This document shows positions 1 through 12,100 of a DNA stretch of 64,000 nucleotides, piece after piece. The notes under the pieces are model-generated. The model did no database searches and was not told where the DNA came from. It saw nothing but the letters and a program-made list of their open reading frames with translations. The stretch's first letter is position 1, and each line of letters opens with the position of its first letter. The stretch comes from Pithys albifrons albifrons. Lineage: Eukaryota; Chordata; Aves; Passeriformes; Thamnophilidae. Both the position numbers and the translations under genes were made by a program. The DNA is taken from NCBI RefSeq assembly GCF_047495875.1, contig NC_092462.1, positions 40,523,669-40,587,668 on the forward strand. Reading direction: 5' to 3'.

Positions 1-2447
1 ACGCCTGGGTTCCTGATGTTTAGGGAGGTATAATAGAAAATTTGCTTTCTAAAATATACTAGAATACTTTGCATTTCACAGTATGTAGAATGAATACATT
101 TGACAAGAGTAATATAGATCAACACATTCTGAAATAACACTTCAAAAACTGATCAAAATGTTTAAGGACAGAAGAACTCAGTAATGTTTTAGAAAGATCC
201 TTTTGTTCACTCTGCTCTGAAACAGTTTATAGTGAATGGCTGCCACGGTAACATACTTAATTTAGCAACCTTTAGAACAACACTGGCCCTCAGTTTTATG
301 AACCTCTTTTTCCACAGAGCAATGTTAGAATTATAATTATATAATTGCCACCTATAATTATAGCTATTACTCACTTTAGATAATACAAAAATCCATCAAC
401 TCTGTATTTATGTAGCAGCACATGCTTGTGTGATAAGGCCCGTACAATCAAAAACATATGCTCAAGTTTGGAACAGTCATATTTCCTTATAGTGAGAATG
501 TCAAAAGTCACTATTTACAATAAAAGTATCCATTCTGTTCACTGTAAAATAAACCCCAATACCCCCAAATGGCACCACATCAATGGCAGTACCAAATAGT
601 AAAAGAAATAGCAGGAAAAAAGTTTAAAAAATAAAAGTAATTTATTGTGCTTTTAGTATGCTATTGAACAAAAACTGAACTTTTATTAAAAATACCTTTT
701 TTTCCTGTGTAACAGGAGAAGTGTGAATTTACCAGTCTGTTTTTCACCATATGGTCATATAAGTTTATCTTTCTTATCCTTCAGACTACAATATATTATT
801 TTAGCACTGACTTTCTGAACAAAATAGCTTTGTTTCCAGCTGAAAATATATGTAGCTATCCTTTCTGCAATCCCCAAAATAACCAGTTTATCTATTCTCA
901 AATCCTCAGAACAAGCAATTATCTACTCAGAAGCCATTTCATGTTATCTTTGGTAACACAAGAAGAATTTGTAAGGCTAAATGCTGACTGATTTTAGTTC
1001 ATAAGCAAGTACATTTTTTTTCAATGGTAAATTTTTAAACTTCATGAAATGTGCATATTATTTAAATTTCCACATTTTTTGTTTCTGTAAACCTTTGTTT
1101 TTGAAGGTTGTTGATTTAGAAGTACCTGGCTATTTGTTGCTTGATCAGCTTGGGATAGCTATGGATATCTCCTTCAAAATCATGCTTCTACCCCAAACTA
1201 AAATTCTAACACTTGTCTTCATTGTTTGTGCATATTTGAAGTTTCAGCTCAGCAGTTTCTGGTTATTTTGAAGTACTCAATGGCAGATAAGAATGTTATT
1301 GCAGGAAAAAAATTATAGAGATTCCTGAAGTCATGAATACTTCAGAGATAAGGGACAAAAGCTGTATTAAGTAATAAACAGGTTGTAATGCTGAACATCC
1401 TTCTGCCAAAATAGGTTCTCAAGCTTTCTGAACAGAAGTGGGAATCTGCAATACCTCTTTTCACGACAATCCAGTTAGTATACAGGGCTTTAAATGAAAC
1501 TAAACTCCTTTTTCTTATATTTCTCAATATTTCCCCTTGTCAAGGTGACATAGTGACACAGAGTAGTTTTCTAAATCTACCGTGTTATTTACTACAGCAT
1601 AATAATTTTTTTACTGAAGATTATTAACTTACTTTAAGGAAGTTTTAAAATATATTTAACTGCGATTTGGTTTATAGCCTGTATATGAAGGCATCATGGC
1701 TCTTACAAGCAGTTATAAATAAGTGTAGGAAAGCGTGAAAAACTTCTCTGTTTCCTTATATTTACAAATACTTTTTTTTTTCTTCACCCCTGCTTGTACA
1801 TTCCCACTCAAGTACTTTGCTTTTTTCTACAACTAAACTCTGGGAACACTGTCACTAAAAACTTTGTTAATGGCAGAAAAGAAATCAGTCTGTTTTTTAT
1901 TAACAGACTCCTTCTGAAAATTGTGCTTTTGGAATAGAGTGAAACATTGCTATCATACACGTATGCAGTCTTGGGGGTATTATCTCCTGTTTTCCCATTG
2001 AAGGGAAAAGGAAAGTTTCAGTTACCATTTTAGTACTTTTAAAGCAATGAAAATAAATGAAAAACAACAGATGCACTGAAGTGAGACAGTAAATTTTATG
2101 TGCTCTTATCAGAAAGCTGCATTTATGAGACTTCCACTCTATCGGGATATGCCTCCAAATGCTACAACCTAACAGGAAATAAGGCAAGATTTTTGAGAAA
2201 TATGTACTCTGTGATTACTGAAGTCATGAAAAGAATGAGAAATAAGTTGATTTTAGTCCTAGAGCTCTGGAAACAGATTTATTGCTTTGTTTGTTTCCTG
2301 AGTCTGTAAATTAACTTATTTAATGCAAAAAATGTAATAAAATTTTTAAATAGATCAGTAAATAGGAAATATGAATAATCAGTTAATACTTTTCTTAAGT
2401 CTGTGTGTGTACCATACAACACTACCATATGCTAAGTTGTGCACGTA
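1..2447. other. AT-rich stretch, no gene or repeat recognised
   Basis: I read both strands and found no CR1 tail, LTR ends, RNA gene or spliced exon that I could support. Short open frames here (for example 1900-2187 minus) have no family resemblance and no splice context, so I treat them as chance. The text is T/A-rich with short homopolymers only. Confidence 0.6.
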
Positions 2448-3153
2448 TGCTGGTTTAAAGGTAAACCGACAGGAGAAATAAACTGAACACAAGAGACATT
2501 ATAAGTCAGAGTTGCAATTTAATAATAATATTACAATAAATGCAATGGCACAAAGAGAAATTGGTTTTAACCCACAAAACCCAGAAGTATAACCCAGCCC
2601 CCTGGAGCACAAACACAATGGTGTTTGTTAGCCCCTGTGCTGAGACCCATGTGGTTCCCCCTGAGTCCAAAGCAAAAAGAAGTGAGAAACCTGTTGGTGC
2701 AGATAACGGTTGCAGTCTGGTTGAGAGTGGTGATCTCCTCCTGTCGAGGTTCTGGTCCTCCTCTGGATGTTACAAATGGTCCCCCAAGTCCCCAAACCCC
2801 CAAGATTATATCCCTCAGGTCCAGGCGGGACCACCCAGTACCTCCCCCAGAGCAGGAAATTACACAATGGGTGATCTCACTCTGTGAGTCATAGGGTATT
2901 TTGGAATTGTTGATGGCCCATCAGCAGACATGACACCTCAGGCTGGGTGTGGAGGTGCTAACAACTTCCTGGAAGGGAGTTATCACAACTCTTATCTCAC
3001 AGGTGTCTTTCTCACAGGTCAGGTGTGCCCTCGGCCACTACTGCAAATGGTCCATTGTTAAAAGTTCATGGGAAATGAATAGAGGATATAGAATACATAG
3101 TTTTGGTCACACCCACACAGTGATAAACTGGTCCCACCTGCTGAACTGGGACA
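2448..3153 (-). mobile_element. Solo LTR of an endogenous retrovirus (ERVL-like)
   Basis: The segment runs from TGCTGGTTTA at the left to GAACTGGGACA at the right, so in minus orientation it begins TGTCCCAGTTC and ends CCAGCA, with the TG...CA ends of an LTR. Read on minus, a TATA-like GATATAAT lies near 2812 and an ATTAAA polyadenylation signal at 2518-2523, in the right order for U3-R-U5. It is clearly more GC-rich than its flanks. No internal gag/pol/env sequence adjoins it, so it is a solo LTR. Flanks share only GTA (2445-2447 and 3154-3156), so the target duplication is decayed or my ends are off by a few bases. The wording resembles passerine ERVL LTRs I know, but I cannot name the family with certainty. 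Confidence 0.75.
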
Positions 3154-6100
3154 GTATACTATTTATTTTTATGTATTTAGTATTATAACACCTAACAATT
3201 CAGAATTCTTGTTGTGCAAGATGTTGTCAATTGGAGAAATAAAAACTGGTTCTGACCCACTGAAAATTAAAGCAGAAGTGCTACACAAGAGACAACAGGT
3301 GAATAGGAAAGGAACAAGATACAAGAAATTGCTGGACTACAAAATTCTCTGTAGGCATAGTCACTTGCATTCCAGGCATTGTTGAAAATTCTGTAAGTAC
3401 CACATAGAACAAGTACTGAAATATGCTTATACTAATAAGGGAGTTTTGCCATAAATGCAAAAATAAGTGGTAGGTCAGCACTTAGGAGCTACCCGAATCA
3501 CATTGAGCATAATTTTCTTTAACCTTTTGGCAATTCCAAGAGTACATGACATTTCATGAACCCTGCAGTTTCCTTGATGAGGAACATAGAAATACATGGA
3601 GGGGAACTTAATTAAGATTATATATATATATAACTAACAAATGTGGTTTACTTAGTGTGTACGTTCTGAGATATCACTAATAATACCTTATCTTCTTTGA
3701 ACAGATAAATATTCCATTTCTACAGATTGCCAAAAGGAACTGCAAAAGACTTCAAAGGTAAGGACCTCCTTAAAAATAATGCTTCAAATGATTATTCTTT
3801 CTGGTTTATGATTTAGAAGATAAGATGGAGAATGTTAATTCTTTCTCACTCTCTGGCTGATAACAGAGAATTACAGATGACATGAATTGCCATGGACTTT
3901 GACTTCCTGTTTGTGAAGCTGTTTATGTATAAAAGACAAATTTTCACTTTACTCTTGCTTGAAAGGATAAATTTAATAATTTGGTAACTGTAGAAAAAAA
4001 GGAATCATGTGTGAAAATAAAATATTAGGCTCTTGTAACATCTTTACCATATCTTTACCATCTTTTTGCAAGATTAAAAGAAGACTGTTAGGCTACTAGA
4101 AAATTAAACTTAGTTATGATACTCTGTTTCAATACGAAAGCTTGCTAACTTCACTTTTTAATTTTTACTTGATGCAACTTTCATTCATTCTTCTTAAGAA
4201 ATACAGATTTTACTTTAGCTTCAAAGATTTAGGTTTTTTTTGAGAGCTCTTTGGTTTTTGAATACATTTGTTTTAACTTTCAACTGGGGGAAATAACTCA
4301 GTGTCATATTGTGTTCAGACTGTTGTTTGTGGTACTTCATTGTTCTTCAGCTACGTCTCCTTTTGAAATAGTTGACTTTTAAATTGTTCTGTCCACCCTT
4401 ATAGAAAATATTCTTTCTCTCAAGGATATAGGTAACAGGACACAAGGTTTCACTAAAATTGTTATTTTTAAGTCATGAAGTTAGAGCGGATGACAAGGAC
4501 ATGGTGGTCTGCTCTAAACTTGGATTTGGTAACCAGAAAGAAAGCAAGACCAGTAATTTATTGTTCCAGTCACCGTATCTGTGCCTACTTTACTTTAAAA
4601 CACTGGATACTCTAAGAGCCTATTATATGTCATTTATGCATGTGCTTTAATGCATATACATACAAGGATGGGAGACTCTCTATCAATTAATATTTAGCCA
4701 TACTTTTCTACGTTGCCTTATAAAACAAAGTCCCGTAATTACTTTAGCCTCCAAAAACATATCTTATGAATTATAGATATTAATGGAGGAAAGGGAGAAA
4801 TTCTGAGAAAGTTCCACAAGCTTTTGGGGATTATGCCAGATATTATCTGAGTACTGGACTTTTATGGGACAAAAACGTGTAGGTGGAGTATCTAAGCTGA
4901 GGAAAAAGTCAGAGGCTCATCTCAGATGATGCTGTATTCCCAGAAAGGGGTTGGACAGACCAAGAACTTCAAGCCTGGTCTTATGTCCCATAAGAATATC
5001 TGAAATATTCAGCCTTTCACTATTCTGGTTTTGGTACTCTTACTAATTTTTTATTGGCTTTTTTAGACTTTATTAAAAAAAATCTAGAAATTAATTTTTT
5101 CTTCTTGATTGAAATCCTAGCATCTTGTGAGACATGGGAAATCATTCACATTATGCCTCAATGTGCTACCTAACCCTCTCTTTGTATTCTTCCAATATAC
5201 CTGCAATGCTTAGATTGATCAAAAACCTCCAAATTTTCAATAGTCTATTATACTTCCGAAATTATGAAGGAAATCATATTATAAAGTGGCAGATGTTTTT
5301 TGTATGTGTAGATGTGTTGCCAAGTTTGTCCCATTTTTCACTTTTTCTTTTCAGGTCTTGTCTTTATATAGAAATATAATTGATGTAATTTGTTCCTTTC
5401 CCAAGTAACTCAGATAGACTTTGGTCATCCATGATTTAAATAGCATTGACTAAGGGAAAATATTTCAGTAAAAGTAGGGGGAAAAAGAACTTTAGCAGTG
5501 AAAAATATGGAACAGTTAAAAAAAAAAAAAGGCATAGTGGAAAAAAAGTGCAAAGGAGAAAAAACAGACAGGGTGCCGTTCTCCAAGGTCCTATTTGAGT
5601 GCCACTGGAGGTGCCCAGGAGAATCATCATTGAAGGACCTAAAGTATGAGGATAAGAAAATACATGTCATATTTCTGACAGGTACATCTAACTATGAATA
5701 AAAAAAGCCCTATTCAGCATAGGAGGTTAAGGGAAGAATAAAACTAATGACATTACAATTCTCTTGAGAAGTCTCGTTTTGTTTATTAAATAAGCAACTC
5801 TAGTAAGATAAGTAAGAAGAACTGCTTAGTCTGGCAGTGTTAATTGATGCTGTCCTGGGAGTTTATTGTTATGTATTACTCTTTTTGTCCTTTCATGTAA
5901 AGATGTCAGCACATTGTATCTGACAGGATGTACTGTATATTATAAATTATTCTAATTGGGATAGAAAAATGGCCATCAATTCTCACTACCCTGTATATTT
6001 AATGCATGACTTTAATTTGTACATAATATTAATTCCCAAGTATGAGGATTATTTTGGGGTATACTTTAAGTGAATATTTTTTCTATGATGTCTTCAGATG

Positions 6101-8972
6101 AAAAGTAGCTTATTCCAGCCAGCTAAAGTTTGACACACATAGATATATTTCCCCACACAAATTCAGTGAACACATGGATACAACAGCTGCATGATAGGAA
6201 ATGAGAACAAGAGATAAAAGGAATAGAGCCATTCAGGGCTGACATGAGATGCCTGAAAGAGAGTTAAACACAGTCTTGCACTGTCTTCTTTTTGAGCACA
6301 ACTAGTATTGACAGCATTGCTACAAAACCAAAGACAGGGACAGGAAATGACAAGTATCACTTTATTCTCTTTTGTATTATCTCCTGAATGCATGGAATGC
6401 AAGGATGGGCACACTATATCTTGCAAAGGTGGGGGGTTTTCCCTTCTGTAATTCTGGGGCATGTAAAGTTTTAGAGATTTTTTAAAGTAAAATTAATAAA
6501 TTTCAATGCCGTGAATTTTTAATCCTGAGAGCAATTATTTCCAAGGAAGATAGCTCTCTGTACATCTGAATTTCATTAGTATAGTGAGGTAGCTTGTAGC
6601 CATTTCAATATATAAAGCCGTTTGGGAGACATTTGTTACCTCTCAAAAAAACCCCCCAAAAAACCCCCAAAAAACAAACCAAAACCCCAAAAAACCAAAA
6701 AACCACCAAAAAAACTGGTGGAGATTTTTTTTTCCAAAACTTCAGTAAAAAACTGACAAATAAAAATAAGTACTATTTTCTGTAGCATAATTGAGCAAAC
6801 AAGTGTGTTCTGTTTTAGGCCAATCCTCTCTATATTGAACACATTATTGCTCTTCCTGGTAAAAAGTGATGGAAGTACTTTGAGGGCATGTATGCTAAAT
6901 ATTTATTTATGACATGGCTTATTGCCTAACATTTTTCTCCTTAAAGGCACATATATTAAGTAGTAGGGCATTTCAGTTACTTGTTATTTACTGCCTATGC
7001 ATTAGGAAGAATTATGAATTCAAGCATGGATCATGCATTTTGTTTAAAAATTCATTTGCCAAACAGGTATGTTTCTAATAAGCGAAAAAGATACTGTTCC
7101 CACCACTGCTGTTTTCAGCTGTGTGACAGAAATAGCTGTTGTGATGAAAAAGAGATAGATAGTCTGTGAAAACCCTTGACAGATGTATGTAGTGGTTTTC
7201 AAAGGACTGAAGTGATTTGGGAGCCTAGTTTCAAGAAAAAGCCATGTGACTTAGGAGCTGATGTCTAGCAGAAAAAAATGACTTTGGGCAAGATCCATAA
7301 ACACACTTAGGCATGCAAGACCTAATATTCAGAACCAGGTGTAGGCACGTACATTCCTTATAAAGTGCACAAAAAGGGTTAAGCACCTCTGAAGTACATC
7401 CACAGTCAAGAATGTATGGAGAAGACATTTACCTATAGTTAGTCATTAGGAAATTCCAGGGTGTAGTGAAAATGATAGTAAAGTGACAGGATTTCTAATC
7501 TTCTCAGGGTTTAGGATTAATGCTACTAAGTGGTTCAGATGACTAAATCTTGTTCTTGTTTCTTTCTTTTAGTATATAGAACTGAGGTTACCTTTTTAAA
7601 AATGTAATAGGTGATTTTTCCCTGAAGGGCACAATTAATATGCATTCTACTTACTGTACTCCAGAATCCTGTAACTGATTGTATCAGGACCCAGGCAAGA
7701 TTTATTGGTACCTCTCATGGTTTTAAAATATTACAAGAAAAGATCCCTTCTTTTACATTCTTTTGTGAACAAATTATATTTGCAATAACAATAGCAGAAT
7801 CAAGTGTCCACACAAATGTAAATTCTTAGCTTCAATCTAGTGAGAGCCATACTCATTAGGAGAGAGTTTCATTAGGCAACAGTAATTTCTTCCTGTCCTG
7901 TAGAGTCAAAATAACAGGTGCAGTTAACCAAAGAGAAAAAACTGGTTTGGGCTTAGTGGTTAAATTTGGAGAACAGAGTTAGAGTTCAGATCTATTACCA
8001 TGCATATAGATTCAATATGCATTTAACATGAAATATGTACTAAATTACATAAAGTTTTACTGATTAGATGAGAGATATAGAACTTCCCTTGGCCTGTCTT
8101 TGGACACTAAATCCTGTTTAAAAAATCTAGATTTACAAAAATATCAGTAATATTCTCTTTGTGGTGTCCTTACACACAGACACTACGTGATTCAGTATCA
8201 TCGGTCCAAATATGTACAGTTAAATTGTTTTATCCAGGCTCATTCAGAAAGAAGAAATATTCAGGTTTTATTTGCTTTTCTTTTTTGATCTCTGCACAGT
8301 CTAGCATCATACTGACACTGAGAACTGTATAAAAATTTGTGAATGTTTTTTCATTCCTTATCTATGAAATAAAGCTTTTAGCCTGAAAATTACTTCTTTG
8401 GGAAGTTTATAAAATAAGAATAAAACCCTAATCTTCTGCTGCTTTTTCTATTTGAGGGACTTTGGATTTTTAATTTTTTTTTAAATATAAACAGGCGCTT
8501 CTGGCAACTTTGTCTCATCAGCTGGATTTACATAAATCCTCTACTGAGGAACAGGAATTGACTATAGAAATTCTCCTGTTAACCTCACTTGTCCAACAGC
8601 AAGAAATGACAGGAATCTATTCTGCCTTTTCCTGTTGGCATTCAGCATGCCAGTTGAGGGATTAAAATTTATATTTCTACAATGCACTGGGAGAAAATAA
8701 GTAGCAGTCTCTGTCAGAGTACATAACTGATCTTCTCTACTTGGGGTTTTGCTTATTAAATCTCTCTCCCTCTCTCTGTGTGTATTACACCACCATACCT
8801 CCTATCTTTGGGATTCGGGTTGTGTACTTTTTTCACATAGTCATGTCTGAATCTTGTCATGCACCTGAGTTCAATAGAAGTTCTAGGGAACAAAATGGTT
8901 TGGGGACTGCCGCATATTCCAGGAAAAAAAAGTGCATATATCTCCTGTCCCTTCTGTCCTTTCTACACTGTA
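3154..8972. other. AT-rich stretch with simple repeats, no gene recognised
   Basis: Contains a short TA run around 3618-3632 and the A/C tract listed separately at 6645-6714. One tiny segment (3726-3757) has splice-site-like borders and is discussed in the findings. I saw no LTR ends, CR1 tail or credible coding exon. Confidence 0.55.
6645..6714. repeat. A/C-only low-complexity tract
   Basis: About 70 bases composed almost entirely of A and C, alternating A-runs with C-runs of up to six. The complementary strand is G/T only, with repeated G-runs. It looks like an expanded, degenerate A-rich simple repeat. Confidence 0.85.
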
Positions 8973-9154
8973 AAGGGTTGTCAAGCTCTGGAATAAGCTG
9001 CCTAAGGAAGTTACTGAGTCACCATCCCCAAAGGTATTTGAAAGAGATGTAGACACTATACTTAGGGATATGGTTTAATTGTGGGCTTAGTAATGTTAGA
9101 TTTATGTTTGAACTTGATGACCTGGTCTTTTCCAACCTAATAATTCTATGATTC
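8973..9154 (+). mobile_element. CR1 LINE, 5'-truncated 3' end
   Basis: The segment follows the CR1 3' end in order: the 'gctctggaataagctgcc' block, 'gtcaccatccccaaagg', the 'gaacttgatgacctggtctt' block, 'tccaacctaa', and the terminal ATTCTATGATTC at 9143-9154. Only the last 180 bases are present, typical of 5'-truncated CR1. Divergence from my remembered consensus is moderate. No open frame of ORF2 survives. Confidence 0.9.
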
Positions 9155-12100
9155 CTACTGAGTCCCACCGAAGCAGGAAACTCAGCAGGAGACAGTAAAC
9201 TTCTAACCTCTTCAGTGCAATTGTGCCTCAACTGCTCTCTTTTCTAACACCTTCCCACATCTTCTTTCCTCCCCAGTTCAAGGTAAAAGATTTCAGTTTT
9301 ATTTTTCCCTACATAGTCCCCCCTTGGCTGTTCTTTATATTGCACAGTGAGGATTTCTTTTTGAAATGCTCTGCTATCCTCAGTTACAGGTGTGTCTTGG
9401 AGCTTTCTGTTATTTCACATTCAACTTTCTGGTACACCATTTTTAAGATGTCATATGGTAATTGCTAGCACAAAAGACTTGAGAAAATGACTGTAATATG
9501 TTTCAAACTGTTACACAATTTGTGGACTGTACATGTCAGTAACCTAAGAACATACTCAATAATATTCAGAAATGACAAGTTATGCTTATTTTATGGCACA
9601 TGATTTAACAGTTAAACTGTGGAGTCATTTAAAGGCACTACATTATTCTACCTGGAAAACGAAAATTACTTATATTAATATTGCCAAGTTCTGCAATCCA
9701 GTCAGAGTGATATAAGCAGATAGACTAATATAGCCAACTAACAATGTTTGCTTCTGTCACTCTCAAAATGGAGATTAGAGTTGTTATTGTCAAAGCAGCA
9801 TTATATGTAACTAGACAGTAATTAATAGCACAGGTAATGAAGGAACTATAACTTAGCTGCATTTCAAAATCTCTATATTTTCCAGTTTATTCCTTCAACT
9901 TCTATTTGCAGAAGTGCATTCTTGCTTGCAGCCCCAGTTTTGAATTGGTAAACTAGCCAAGGAAGGGTTGATACACATGCTTGAGCTATTTTGTTTCACA
10001 GGGTTTTGACATTTGATTCTTGAATCTCTCCTTACTCGTTCTGTCATGTATTTCAATTGAGCAAAACAAAGCTGAAAACAGGTTTGGTTTTCCCTCTCTT
10101 GTTGTTAGTATCTGGAGGTCCTCTTTTCAGAGTCGTGTGTCTGTTTCAGAAATTGTGTATCTCTAGTTCACTGATAGTTGTAAGAACAACTCAGCACACT
10201 ATGTCAGGAGTTGTCTATCAAGAAGAAATGGAGTCATAATAAATATCTAAACAAGAAATGAGAAGCACAGCAGAGCAAAACTAAAGTCCTTCCCCCTGAA
10301 GGGACTTGCTTATTTCAGACATAGGATGGGATTTAAATCCTCAAAATATTGCCTAAATATGATGAATTATACTCTTGCTATGCCTCCATCCCCCTAATCT
10401 AAATCTGTAACTTGCACACACAAAATAATACTAGCAATCATTCTAGCTCCTGAAGTAGTCTTTCATACCTCCTGGTATCCCAGGCACATTGCTTTTAAAA
10501 AATTGCAGTTTGAGCTTTGGTCATCAAAGTGTCTATAAAATTTCACATTTCATTACAGTTTACTTCTGCCCAGAATTGCTTTCTGTTGGCATGTTGCATG
10601 GTGTTTCCTTCTAGTAATAGGGAATGTTGTGCATAGCATTGTAGTTGTTGCAATCCTGGTACTTTAAGGAGCTTATTTTCATTCTATAATCTGCATACTC
10701 TACTAGCTTTCTATTGTTTTTGTAAAAATCTGTTTTCCCTGATACAATCTGATTATACCATATGCATTACTTGCACAGCTTAAAGATCACTTCCTTCCAG
10801 TAGTCTGTAAATAGTAAAAGTATACTTCACCCCTTTTCTCTGTGGTTGGTTTTGTTCAGATTTTGCTTCATTTGTGTTCCTATTATGGTATTACTCTTTA
10901 GCATTAAAAGCATGAACCTCTCACAGGTGACACATCTGGGCAGCTAGGACAGTTCTTCCCTCACTTCTGTACATTTGTCCACATCCTGATACTTCTTCTC
11001 TTAGAAAATTTGTTCCTAACAGCACCACAACCAATTGGTTGTCTCCAAAGACTAGGTTGTGTGAGTTCTCCATCAGACTACTGCACTTAACCTGCTGTAG
11101 TTTGTGTGAGGCCGAAGAAGCACATCCCTCTCTGTGAAGCAGAGAATTTATTATATGTTTAAGTCTTAATAATTTGTTCAAAGACTGTCTTAATTTTTAA
11201 TTAAATATTTAAATATTGAACAATCTTTAATAATAATTTTTAAAAAATTATTATTTTAAATAATATTGATATTTTGTATTTAAATATCCAAAGCCTTATT
11301 ACTAGTCCATTTATGATGATAAGAATGCCTGTATTTTGAATTACATTTGTATTCACCATTCTGGGGCCACCCAAGGTCTTAGAGGAAAGTTGCTGAGTTG
11401 TCACCATCCCAAGTATGAGTCTCAGAGTGGGGAGGTTCCTTCCCTCAAGGAGGTATAACATTTATGAATACGGTTTCTTCTTCTCTTTAGGGTCACCGTC
11501 GGGGCATTCTGTTTTCGTTACCATGCTCTTACTCAATGTATGTATGTGTTGTGTTTTACATACTTGCGTTCTTGCTCTTTTTTCTACTTCTTACCCTTGA
11601 AACTGGTTTTTTTCTCTCTCAGGATTTTATTTCCTTAGTAACCAGAAACTGACTGTGCTTGAGTTATCTGTAATCTTTTAGTTTCAATTTATGTCTTTAC
11701 TTCAAGGCATTTGCTATCATGCTATGTCTGTATTCCTCAAGCCATCATTTCAAAGAAGGGCCATAGACAGGTCTACACAGAACAAGGTCTTGATAGTACT
11801 ATCTGTTAATTACAAAATACACTGGTCATCACACATCATAATTGTGAAGCAAAAACTGAACCAAATTAGGTAACAACCATTTGGTGATTGATAATTTTGA
11901 TCATAGCTAAACAAGCTCAAACGGGTATAGGCAGGCGAGGACCAGTCCAGACAAAGCCTAATGAGGCTCTTGTAGTCAGTGATATGGAAAGCCTGCAGCC
12001 AGTTTTCAGAGCGCTCTATTAGTGGGACTACAAGACTGCATTTCCTTATTTCATGCTTTGGTTGATGAGTATTTATTGCAACAAGAAGAACTTTTTTTAT

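Noticed and set aside
2540..2894. Overlapping open frames on both strands near 2.6-2.9 kb
   Set aside because: They lie wholly inside the GC-rich solo LTR, where stop codons are rarer. No retroviral protein is encoded.
4905..4975. CR1-like phrase GGGGTTGGACAGACC
   Set aside because: Only a dozen bases resemble a CR1 tail; neighbouring blocks and the terminal motif are absent.
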